In this document: positions 1 to 10,289 of the stretch, in pieces
Layout of the letters: the number at the start of each line of letters is the position of its first letter
Position numbering within the stretch: position 1 is the stretch's first letter
Assembly (NCBI GenBank): GCA_000708835.1
Contig: DF237009.1
Coordinates: 186,001-250,000, forward strand
DNA: 64,000 nucleotides
DNA from: Klebsormidium nitens
Lineage: Eukaryota > Streptophyta > Klebsormidiophyceae > Klebsormidiales > Klebsormidiaceae
Reading direction: 5' to 3'
The notes under the pieces: generated by a model
Told to the model about the DNA's origin: nothing
What the model saw: only the letters and a program-made list of their open reading frames with translations
Database searches by the model: none
Position numbers and translations under genes: made by a program

Positions 1-280
1 GTTCAAAAGGTCGGATTGAGGAAGGGAGAGGCTCCGGAAGGAGCTGCAGGTTCTGCGGGGAGCGTCCGATGTCGGCTCGGGTGCATTTTCTCCGCGGCCC
101 AGAAGAGATTGTTGGACCGAATCCAACATGATCATTGGCTCAAGTAGTTTAGGATCGCAGTTCCGAGAAGCGAAGAGAAAGGAAGAAGACTTGGCGCAGA
201 GGGGTTAGGACCGCGGATTGTTGAAGGGGAGTAAGAAAAAACAACAGACCAAGTCGGCTCAGGTTGTTTAAGGACAACAG

Positions 281-315
281 TCCGGAGAAGAAACAAAAGA
301 AAGATTCGGCGCAGG
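281..315 (+). other. Possible upstream exon of the coiled-coil gene
   Basis: A short Lys/Glu-rich stretch lies between a 3' splice-like CAG at 278-280 and a donor CAG|GTGGGC at 315/316. If real it ends in phase 1 and would fit the phase of the exon at 914. A diverged look-alike, also flanked by CAG, lies at about 156-205, so this may equally be one of the exon relics common in this window. Confidence is low. Confidence 0.25.
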
Positions 316-420
316 TGGGCAGCGCCAGGGGGTACTTTCGTCGTCGATTTGTCACCGTATTCCGTTATTCTGTCATCCCGTTATTCCGTTATTCCGTATC
401 CGCTCTCGACATTAATCATT

Positions 421-826
421 CGCAGTCACGAGCAACTCCGTAACCCGTCTCATTCGTCGTTTCCTCATCCGCAGTCACGAGTCGCTCTCGCCTGGGCGAA
501 ACTCGCCAGAAGCAGTCAAGTGTTCTTCTTCTCTCGACCTCTTTCCGTTGTCCTTCTTCCGGTTTTGCTTCTTAAACCCAGTCATTCCTCAAATGCAAAG
601 GAGCCGCTAACGCTCTGTGGAGACGCGCCAAAGTCATTCCGTCATTTTACAACACTTCCTCACTCTTCAATCTGTTTCGTTTGACCTCTTTTTCTTATAT
701 ATGCCTGCAAATCCATATCCTTCTGACCTCTTCTCTTATTCCTCCTAACCCGTATCCCTTTTTAACCCTGTCATTCGCAGTCACGAGCCGTTCCCGCCTC
801 GCCAAGACTGGCCAGAAACACTTCTT
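421..826 (+). repeat. Decayed copies of the 5' edge of the exon at 914
   Basis: The functional exon edge (CAG/TAG then TCACGAGCCGCTCCCGCC, and the CTCGCCAGAAGCAGTC that follows) recurs at about 470-524 and 777-826. A shorter remnant lies at 421-445. Each copy keeps the GCAG|TCACGAG acceptor junction. All are in the same orientation as the gene and lie in the intron before the exon they resemble. Confidence 0.7.
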
Positions 827-913
827 CTTTTTACCATTCCCTCATCGTTCTTTCGACCCCTTTTCCTTCCAACGATATCACTCCCGTGTCAACATACTGG
901 GTTTCATTTATAG

Positions 914-2942
914 TCACGAGCCGCTCCCGCCTCGCCGAGACTCGCCAGAAGCAGTCGTCCGTGAGCGAGGCCCTCAGCCGGAGCCTCGCGGAAGAGCAGG
1001 CGAAAGCAGCGGTGCAGCTCCGGAAGCGGTGCGAAGCCGCGGAAGAGAAGCAACTAGAGGCGGAGCAAAAGCTCGCGGCCGCGCTGCGCGCGATCGAGGA
1101 ACTGCGGGCGCGACCGGAGGAAGCGCGAGGGGGCGGAGGCGGAACCGGAAGCGGGAGCGGAACCGGAACTGGGGCTAGAAACGGGAGCGGAAGCGGAAGC
1201 CCACATGGAGGCGGCAGCGGAAACGGAAGCGCAAGCGGAAGCGCAAGCGGAAACGGAAGCGGAGTCCGGCCGGAACTTGGACGGTCGAACGGCGTGGCGG
1301 AAGTGGGGACAACTAGTGCGGGGGGAAAAGAGAACGCGGGAGGCGGAGCTGAGTCCAATTTTCAGATTGGGGTGGGGAAAAAGAATGCGGTGGGCGCGAG
1401 CAGGCTGCGGCCCGCGAGTGCGCACCCCCGTCTGCAGGTGACGCTTCCGCCGGAAGTGGAGGCGAACGGAACGGAACGGGAGCGGCAGGCGGATAATCCA
1501 AGGGAAGCTGAACGTGCGAAAGAGGTAAGAGTACTGGGGCTACGAAGCTGAGACGGCGCCAAGCGACCGGGCCAAAGTGCTTTTTTCCAATCGAGAAGTT
1601 CAGAAGTAGAGCGGGAACAATCGTCTCAACAGCCAGCTTGTTAAACCTTAACACATCGCTGCCTCAGATTGAAGAATCTTGCAGACAGCATTTGGCAGAG
1701 AAGAGCTCAGAATAAGAACGGATCACATTCTCGTTCCGGTGATTGGCTGGCAATCAAAGTCTGATTCAGGATCTGGGATCTTAAGTTGAACCGACTCGCC
1801 TCGAAAATTCAAATCTAAAAGAACAACGCTTCGAGAGTCGCTTCCCTTTGGCCGTTTCGCAGATCGCGGAGATCGTCACATCCGACGTCGTAATCCTTGA
1901 TTTGACATCTTTTTTTAAACGCATGTTTTCCGTTCCGTTCCGCAGCCTTGTCCAACGGAACGAGCGGACCTGGCCATCAAGCTGCTGGAGGCGCAGCAGT
2001 CGGAGGCCAAGTGGCGGCGCCGAGCGAAAATTCTGCAGGAGACGAACGCGCGGCTGGAGGCGACGCTGCTGCAGCAGAAGACGGGGAACGTGAGGCTTTT
2101 TAACCTTTAAACAGCGCTATCGTTCGAATTGAATATAAGGACTCCAGTCTGCAAAGTTTGGCAAGGGGGGTTGGAAAGTTTGACAGGACATATTCTGATA
2201 TCAGGGTTTCGGACAAAGCGTGCCTAATCAAAGGAAAGTTCTGGAGCGTTTTTTTCTCAACTTCAGAATCTCGACGGCAGTGGTCCGATTTGTGGTCGTC
2301 TCCCGGCCATTTTGCCTCCTGCGGGCCGCCTGTAGACGAAAGTATGGACGGGGACGAAAGTAGGCCGTGTTATATGGATTGCAAGCTGGGGGACGTGTAG
2401 CAGTGACTTGGGTTTTACGCCTCCTAGGCTGACGGAAGCGATGGGTTTGAGCCAGATATCTCTGCGCCAGGTCGCGTTCCTTGTGACTTGACACTTGGCC
2501 CAGTAGATTAAATCAACATTGCTATGTTGATCAGATCCTTGGAACGGCTGCTAGCCGTTCTGCTAGCCCGTCTCAGTGAAGTACTGGATTCCTTCACTCA
2601 ATAAAATCTTAGATTGACACTCTCTGAACGCCCTAAACCATAACCCGATCGATATAGTGAACAGCAACAGCCAGTGAACAGTAACGGAGACGGGTAGGGT
2701 TAGTTTGGGGGTTAGGGTGGCTACGGGTGCGGAGCGGGTGAACCTTTGGGTTAGGGTTTTTAGTAACCCCAAAATGCTTACTGTTCACTGGGCTTGCTGT
2801 TCACTAGATCGAGAAACACCTAAACCATCGGACCTTGCAGGATCGGACGGACGGACCGGTCGCTTCGCTGGACGGGTTCAACAAGGAAGCGCGGGAGCGT
2901 CCGAAGACGGCCAAGCCGTTCAAGTCGAAACCGTTCTTTTGA
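914..2942 (+). CDS. Coiled-coil protein, C-terminal part (5' end not resolved)
   Basis: Three exons are clear: 914-1524, 1946-2089 and 2841-2942. They join in frame (the first enters with a 2-nt part codon; the two joins are phase 0), with canonical GT-AG ends and a TGA at 2940-2942. The first exon encodes a charged coiled coil (SLAEEQAKAAVQLRKRCEAA and following heptads), then a Gly/Ser/Asn low-complexity stretch built from a repeated GGAAGC-type hexamer. The second exon continues the coiled coil (ERADLAIKLLEAQQSEAKWR). The last exon gives a basic tail ending KPFKSKPFF. The entry phase shows at least one upstream exon. A candidate is 281-315, bounded by AG and GT, but its frame is uncertain and the start codon may lie outside the window. 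I do not recognise the family; a scaffold or cytoskeletal role would be a guess. Confidence 0.6.
2647..2812 (+). mobile_element. MITE-like element with telomere-repeat-like core
   Basis: Inverted arms of about 36 bp (2647-2684 and 2778-2812, containing TAGTGAACAGCA and GTGAACAGTAA) flank a core with GACGGGTAGGGTTAG, GGGGGTTAGGGTGG and GGGTTAGGGTTTTTAGT. The same core occurs near 8.69, 26.6, 26.8 and 48.5 kb. It lies in the last intron of the coiled-coil gene. No ORF is present, so it would be non-autonomous. Confidence 0.65.
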
Positions 2943-3808
2943 CCGCGATCGAGCTTGCCTGTTCCTTGAGTTGCCATGGGCGCAGGACGTACAGAAGAAT
3001 TGGGGTGTGACGATCTAATCGGACTCAGCCTGCAGGAGCTGCTGCGTCAGCTTTTGGGGGGGAGAGGAGGGAAAGGCTTCCCTTGTGATCGTGGTCGGGT
3101 GCACGTTTCATCAAGCCCCGCTGTTCTGAAGAAAGCATTGGCTTTCAACATGCAGTCATATAGTCTGGACACGTTCGCTGTCGCATTGCGGATGCACTCG
3201 GCAGATCATCCGTCAATTGCCGTTAATGCCTCCGGCCGTTCATCCAGATATATGGATATCAGATCAAGGCCAGCCGTAGTAATTTCATGCAAGGAATAAT
3301 TACAGTAGATCTACATGCATGTTCTGCACGAAACACGACTTACGCGTGCATCGATCACACGGCATGAGTTCGATGCACCTTTTATAGGAAGCTTGCAGCT
3401 AGTGAGAAATCAAAACCCACAATCGAATCTAGATGTGCGGTACGCGTTTTGCGGGTTAGTACGGCCGCCAGAACGCCTAGCGCTCGCCAATCATTTCAGC
3501 AGCTAGTAAGCTGAATAATTTCTATTTGCACACTGTACGTGACGGCCGCCAGCGCCAGCACCAAACCGCGCCAATATAAGAACTCTACCATAAGTGCAGC
3601 TATGTGGGGTCGATCCAAGCACGGCGCAAATAGTCTGAGTAGGTAGACTGGCAAAATTAATCAGCTGGTCAGTCTGCACACACATGCACGCGTGTACACT
3701 GTACAGCGGGATCATATCAGTCTTGAGAAAGACGGCCTAGCTTCAGCGCAGCGCCGCTCACGACCATGCATTGAATCAGCGGTTACTGTTGCCCATTAAA
3801 GCGCGCGC
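2943..3808. other. Convergent intergenic spacer
   Basis: This stretch separates the stop codons of the coiled-coil gene (+) and ELP5 (-). I see no exon-like or repeated structure; it presumably holds both 3' UTRs. Confidence 0.5.
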
Positions 3809-6800
3809 TCAGATATCCAGATCGTCGTCCGGGTCCTCGTCCGAGTCCGGCGGCTCTTCATCCGAGTCTCTCATGTACAGAATGTGCCCTTGACCAGACT
3901 CGATAACCTCCCCGTTCTTCAGCTTATCGTTGTGCGCTGCAACCGTGCTTTCGTCGCCACTCTCATAGCCTATGCGCCCGTCCCTCTTTCCTCTCGCTTG
4001 GACGCCGGACAACGCAGGTCGGCCGTCGTATATCTTGACTTCGTGACCGTCACCTGGAGGTGTAACGCGGTTGGTTGAGATTGTGCCGCAAAGGAGGTAA
4101 GTCAAGGATCATTAGGAGGTCACGTTTCTCTTATGTTCTCCAGTTTAGTGGTAGAACAGTCTAATTATACTTTTGAGGCAGATCCGAGGACAATTCAAGC
4201 GCAGGGCCGGGAAACCACCAGGAACCAACGCAGCAGTCTCTACGGGCAATCAAAGAACAGTCGCTTGTTGAAGTTGCATATGTTTTCTAAAGCAACCCGC
4301 CGCCTGAAAGGTTAATTTCTTCAAGGCGAAAATGAACAGCGAGCGGCAACCACAAGCTTGGCTCTTTTGTGGCGGAAACGAGTTTTGAACGCGACGGTTC
4401 CACAATTGCCCGCTCGGAGCAGCTTCACCAAGTCGCGAGCAATGCGTCTTTGAAAAAGGGGTCAAACGTGGATTTTGCGCGATAGACACGAGCTTTCAAG
4501 GTTACTGCAACTTCGCTCAATCCTGGCCGCCTGAGCCAAGTTGGATCCGAATCGATTGCAGGATTTGGCTGATGCTCAGAACTTCGGCCGTTCGATGAAT
4601 AGCCTTTGGGTCATCGCACAGCCCAGGTTCTGGCATCGGGCAAAGTTTTGCGATCGGTTCGGATATAGGACTTGGGTCAGGCGGCCAGGTTTGACCGCAC
4701 CTGCAACATTGGTGAAATGTGTCGACTAAAAAAGTGATGCCTAAATTGCTCAAAGCTCACCTTGGTGCTCGTATGGAAGCACGACGCGGGCTCTGCTCTG
4801 CTTCTCCGCTTCCGACAGCTCAAGATTGAAAGGCACCTGGGGCATGAATAGAAGGAGATTTGTCCCAGAAGCCAGGAAAAGTGGATCATGAGAAGGAGTG
4901 TGGAATGGCGGTACCAAAATAGGCTCAGCCTTAGTTTCGTAAGTCGTTAGGCTTTGTGGACGAGATTATACAGCTCGTTCATCAAGCCCTTCCTTATAGT
5001 TTATGTTTAGCTCGTTGAGGCAGTCTGCGAGAAACACGTGGTCTTGAGAAACGCAACACGCGAGAGATACGAGGGCTAGAGCACCAGCTTGCAGCCTGGC
5101 TGGGCTAGGAGGAAAGTTACGGCCCGTACCACTCCGTCAAGCCGTTCATTGCGACATACCGCAAATCCGTACTGTTGTTCAGCAGGCGACACTGAGAGTT
5201 CAACGGTTTCGAATCTGACACAAAGTCACCGATTTACAAGAAAGCAGAGACAAGCAGGGCATCGTTGACGGCATCCGTTCCTTCTCCAAAGCTTCGGACC
5301 AATCCTGAAGACTGCACGAGCGACACTTATGATCGGACGGATTTGATCTGACGCAAAACCCACTTGAGTAGAGAAACAAGAATTCCTCGCCTCCGGAGAG
5401 GTCGCCGTTTTTGGGGGTGGCGCTCTGTCCGACTGCATACTCGTCGAATTTCCGGCGACCAGTTCGATGTGACGTATCGAACCGTTCAATAGCCAGCAAC
5501 AGCATTAACGCTACGATCCAATCACGCACAAAAGCAGGTTCTTACCTCCGGAGTTGTCGCCGTCTTTGCCGAGGGTGGCGCTCTGCCCGACTGCATGCTC
5601 GTCGACTTTTCGGCGACCAGCTCGGCGACGGACGCCGTCCGCTCGATGGGGCCGAAGCGGACGCCCGAAGTCTCCAGCCAAAACTGCTCCCGCTGCAAAA
5701 GCAATGGCCGGACGAGGATTAGGCCGTCCGTGAATCCCCGCTCTTGAAGGGAAAGCTCAGGTCGGGTAAAAGAGCAAAACGGGCAACTCATAGCGAATTC
5801 CTCCAAGAAAAGAGTTTCGGAAACGGAATGAACTGTATATGCCCACCTCGTGACGGACTTTGCCCTTATTCGTCTTGTGCCGTACGTGGATCCTGCCGTC
5901 CGTGGAACCCAACTCGTGAAAAGAATCCCATGCTCAAACAAAAACTCAGAACGGGCAACTTCTACCAAGAATAATCAGAACATTTTCCGCAAACAAGTAC
6001 TCTGCAAATCCCCACCTCGTGTCGAACTTTGCCCTTTTTCGTCTTGTGCCGTACGTGGATCCTGCCGTCCGCGGACCCCCGCTCGTCCAGCAGCGGGGGC
6101 GCCTGCACGTCGACGACCGTGCTTGCGAGGCGCTCGAACGCCGCGTTTGTGCGCGCGTCGTGGAGGTCGGCGTGCAACAGTGTCAGAACCGTCGATATGC
6201 GACCTGCATATATAGCCTGATAATCATGAATTTTCCCATGTACCATTCTTTATTTTCGAACGTATTTGATGCTTCACGTAAAACCTCGGTGCTGGTGAAG
6301 TTAGAAATAAGAAGCAGACGGCACGTCCATCAAAGTGCTCGCGGGGCGCTCAAAGGCCGCGGTTGTGCGCGCGCCGCGGAGGATTGCATGGAGGAGCGCC
6401 AGAACTGTCGACATGCTGCCTGCACTTGAGAAGACGTCTTCGTTATCAGGCTCCTTGATGCTTAGCGCGTGAGAGTCCCGGAGCTCAGCGAAGTTGAAAT
6501 AAAACGTGTCGGTCCTTTGACGACTGTGCTCGCAAGGGGCTCAAGGGCGGCGGTCTTGCGCTGTCTGTGAAATATCGCGGGCAAACGCGTCAGATTGGTT
6601 GATATGCGGCCTGCATGACTGGACTAGGGCTCTGAGTCTTCAAGCTGCCGTTCGACGGGGTGTTGACTTCGTCAATGTATTGGCATCGTGTGAGGTTATT
6701 TTTCGGGGAGGGGCTGAAAGGGCCGACCGTGCACCATTGTAGATTTCAGCCCGCGGGAGCGTAACAGGAATATTGTGGTACATATCAAGGTTCGACGAAA

Positions 6801-9333
6801 GATACAAGCATCAATGGCCTTCGCATCGCTTCTAATACGAAAGACACAGTGTTGAAGGTCTTCAAGGACTTTGAGTCGAGCAATTTAAGTCGCAAGGATG
6901 TTGAGTATCCAGGATGTGGCATTTGGAGAGCCTGAAAAGAAGCTCCGACATATGCTGAGAACCATTCAGGAACCCCTACTCACACGGGCCGGCCATGTGT
7001 TGAGGTAACGCGTTCAGGATACAAATTTCTCGTGCCAGAGCGATATTGCAAGGTCATATCCTGGTTTCACAACAATAGACTCGCATCTGAACGTCTTTCA
7101 GAACGAACGGCAACACTCACCGCTCCATCGCAGCCACTCCAGAAAAGCCAGGACCTTCGAAGTAGCGCAGTATTGGAGCAGAGTTGACATCTGCAGCAAG
7201 AGAATTTTCTCGTCAATGATAGGTTTCATGGACCTCTGAGCCACACGGGCAAAACTTGCTGAGTGGTTCGTCGCTCTCGACATACGCAACTTTGCAGTCG
7301 AGCATCTGGTAAGGATAAGTGGATGGCGGTGGCGAAACAGGACGTGCTACAATAGGACGTTGTGCAGACTTCCAAGTACCTCGGAATCTGCTTAACCAAG
7401 AACGAGGGCCCCACGTTAGGAGCCGACGAGAACTCCAAACGCTCGGTCCAAATCGAGGGCGAACGCCTTCTTTATGAATCTCGTCAGGACTTGAGCTGAA
7501 GAAAGTGAACACATGCGCATAGAAAGCCTTATCGAACAGACTCCCAAGTCGGCAGACCCAAGTGGCAAATGACGTGAGCGTTGAAGAGGCGAGACACGGT
7601 GATCTCAAGTTATCGTGACTTCCATAGACTCACCGAGTCAATGACAAGAGCGAGCCGGCCCCCTTCGACTGCATCCTTCAACAAGGCTGCCAAGAAACAG
7701 GGACAAACAAATCAGAAAGGACCTGTTATCCTCGTTGGATGATCTTTCAAAATGACAACGCGTGCTTCAATTATGCTTCTAACATGCCATACTTTGATTG
7801 CTGGGAAGCTGGAAAGCAGGTAGCAGTCTAACAGACATATATCAGGTATCTGACTAAGAAGAAAGGCTGTATCCTCATCATTCCTTCTGTACAACGAGTG
7901 TTAGCTTTGTCGGCGAGGCGTGATTCGCCTGGACCTCATTTTTGGACAGCTTTCAGAAAACCCCAGTCCTTTGTTTTTCTTGCCAAACCACTTCTGTGAC
8001 TTGTTCAAGCACGAAGCGCTCTGAGCGGGCTCACCTTCGCCAGCGTTTTGGATACCCACTTTAAGTCCTTCTAAGGATTCGTCATTCTCAAAGTGCACCT
8101 TCGAGTACCCTCCTCGCTGGAGCTTCCCGAGAGCCGAACTCATCCGTCGTGACGCGTCTTCCTGACCGCTCGACCCCACTTCTGCTGCACGTTGGCTCTG
8201 GTTCCGGGCTCGCACGGAACTGACATCGTTTGTTTCATCTTTTGGAGTTCTGCCTAGGCTGGAGTCTGGCTCGGGGGAAGTTTGCCACCCTAAGGGATCT
8301 GAGAAGCAGTCTAGGACTTGCAGCGGCTCCAAGCCCTCTGTTTCAGAACCGCTGCTCTGATTGAGATGGTGTGAATACTCCTCAGGGGCTCGCTCCAGGG
8401 CCAGAAGTACAGTGCCTCTGCGGAAAGACACAATTGCATGCTCAGCTGTACTTGCCAGAATGTTGTCAAAGTTTGAGAGCGGTGATTTCAGAGCCTGGCA
8501 AGAATACGTAGGTCAAGGGGTTTTTGAGCGCATTCCTAAACAAAACCATGCATTGAGTTACACTCCTTAGTCACCTCTGATGCCTGAAGCAGACCCCATT
8601 GGTTTCGGGACAATAAAGCCTCCAGATAGTAAGCTTCCCAGAGCCAAAAGTTTATCTGCTCTGCACCCTGCCCCACCCTAGACCCCCAGTCTATCCCCAC
8701 CCGTCCCAGGGTGGTTTAGCTGATCGTCCTTGCAGCTTGATGGTTATGAAGTTGACCTTTGTCAACTTCAAAGAAGCACGACTTTCTTTCGCACGCTCTT
8801 ACCATGAACTAAGAGTCAATGCTAGCCACACCAGCTTTTTCACGATCATATATGACATGTTGTATCTGATCTTTTTCGGTGGCAAGGCCCTCAAGAGGTA
8901 AATCCGAAATCTTACGCAATTGAACAGATGGCTGATCTCAAATCACCTCGCAATTTGGCAGACATGTCAGTGCCATACTGTATGGTCGCACGTCCTAAGC
9001 ACTGCCATTGTTGCGGATTGAACCAGTCTATGGGACTCATCCTGCATCATGAAAGGTGCCCCTCAACCATCATAAATATGTGCCATTACAAAGTACAAAA
9101 TTTAGTCCTGCTCAAGCAGTCAAGTAATCAGGTGATCCACTCTGTAGTGTGAATGGGGAAGTCTCTCACCTGGCCTGTGCCCTTTCTTTCTTCACCACAC
9201 TGAGCAACTCTTGTGAAATATGCTGGCAGACTTGAGGGCCCCCTAGAACTTCTGCAGAGTCCCTCACAATAACCACATTGAAGTAGTCGTTCTCGAGCGC
9301 CTTGTCCTTGAATGAGCGCACCACATTCTCCAT
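3809..9333 (-). CDS. ELP5: Elongator complex protein 5 (ELP5)
   Basis: ELP5 belongs to the Elp4-Elp5-Elp6 subcomplex of Elongator, which modifies wobble uridine in tRNAs; in plants it is the IKI1-type subunit. Minus-strand exons: 9333-9170, 8494-8035, 7686-7634, 7190-7121, 6203-6016, 5692-5546, 4836-4761 and 4053-3809. All joins from 8494 onward keep frame at GT-AG sites. Family signatures in order are LQVLDCFSDPLGWQ, RLALVIDS, LTLLHADLHD, HVRHKTKKGKVR, VPFNLELSEAEKQSRARVV, VKIYDGRPAL and the acidic C-terminus DSDEDPDDDLDI, which is characteristic of plant ELP5. The link between the first exon (ATG 9331-9333, TAG upstream in frame) and 8494 has a phase mismatch, so a small exon is probably missing between them. 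Several exons have decayed copies in the neighbouring introns. The identification is firm; the 5' structure is tentative. Confidence 0.85.
5399..6616 (-). repeat. Decayed ELP5 exon copies in flanking introns
   Basis: Exon 5692-5546 has a copy of its 3' part at about 5399-5465. Exon 6203-6016 has a copy of its donor-side edge at about 5841-5909. It also has two copies of its acceptor-side part, at about 6321-6425 and 6510-6616. The 6321-6425 copy still has a CAG acceptor and an open frame of about 33 codons (STVLALLHAILRGARTTAAF), recognisably the functional STVLTLLHADLHDARTNAAF. The 6510 copy is more decayed. All are on the gene's strand. Confidence 0.75.
8668..8718 (-). repeat. Telomere-like repeat core, diverged copy
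   Basis: On the minus strand this reads GGGACGGGTGGGGATAG followed by GGGGGTCTAGGGTGGGGC, matching the core of the elements at 2.7, 26.6, 26.8 and 48.5 kb. It lies in the 5' intron of ELP5. I see no convincing inverted arms here. Confidence 0.5.
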
Positions 9334-10289
9334 TCTATTCACCGCCAGCTACTGATCGAAAGGCCACCAGAAAGATACTCACCAAGTGCTGCTCTGACCC
9401 TGGAATTATTTCAAGATGAAGCGAGCGAGCGAGAACAACTGGCTTCCCTTCAGTAACATGGAATACCTACACGATACCTGTAGGTCTTCAGCTCCGTGTG
9501 ACGCTGGCAATCGCAGCAGGAACAACAATTTCAACATTAAAAGGTTGCACCATGGGTGAATGGAAGTATGAATGAATGAATGAAGTGCCTTCTGAAGTCA
9601 GGAAGCGGGAGCAAATGGTGGTGGTGCAGTACTGGGTGCTGCCAGCCTGGTGGTGGCAAACGGGCCATGGCATTGCAGCAGAGATAATTAGCTTCATCAA
9701 CGTCATGCATGGGCGGACTGTCACTGTGCCCAGAAATATGGACGGCTGGAAACAGCCCTGTTGTCTTGTGATGTCATCCAAAGCCCTTATCGAACGGCTG
9801 AGACTGCGTTCCTGTTGTCTGAAAGTTTCAGAGCTAAATGCCACTAATAATGGAGGTGAAGTCGGTGGCCCTGGGCATGAGGTGAGCCAGCTTGCTTGGT
9901 GGAGGGAGAGCAGGTGGCTGGGGTCTGGGACGCAGCAACGCATGCTCCTGAGGTTCTTCGGTGGTGCTTGATGCTGGAGAGTAGGTGAAGTGTGCGCTTA
10001 GCTGGATGTCTCTGGTGGGTCTGATTTCTATCAGCAAGCAGCCTTCCGGACGAGGCTGGCACGAGCGCGGGAGATACGGAACCGAAGCTTTCAAGGCGTC
10101 CTTATTTTGTCGCACGGAAGAAGCTTGCTGCTTCTCGTTGGGCTTACTCATTTACGCTTCGCGCCTTTTCAGGGCTCGCTGTGCTGCCATCTAACAGAGA
10201 AGCGGGGTTGTGTTCCAAAAGCGCCTATAAAAATCTTCAAGCGGGGCCTGGTTCATTCGATCGTAAGGCCGTAGTTGGAAAGCAAGGCC
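9334..10289. promoter_or_regulatory. Shared upstream region of ELP5 (-) and DCD1 (+)
   Basis: The two start codons face away from each other across 956 bp, so promoters and 5' UTRs of both genes must lie here or in unseen upstream exons. The only long frames have no recognisable domain. No motif I can defend is visible. Confidence 0.45.

Noticed and set aside
9576-9971. 131-codon plus-strand frame between ELP5 and DCD1
   Set aside because: Sits in a divergent promoter region, unrelated to either protein; a minus-strand frame overlaps it.
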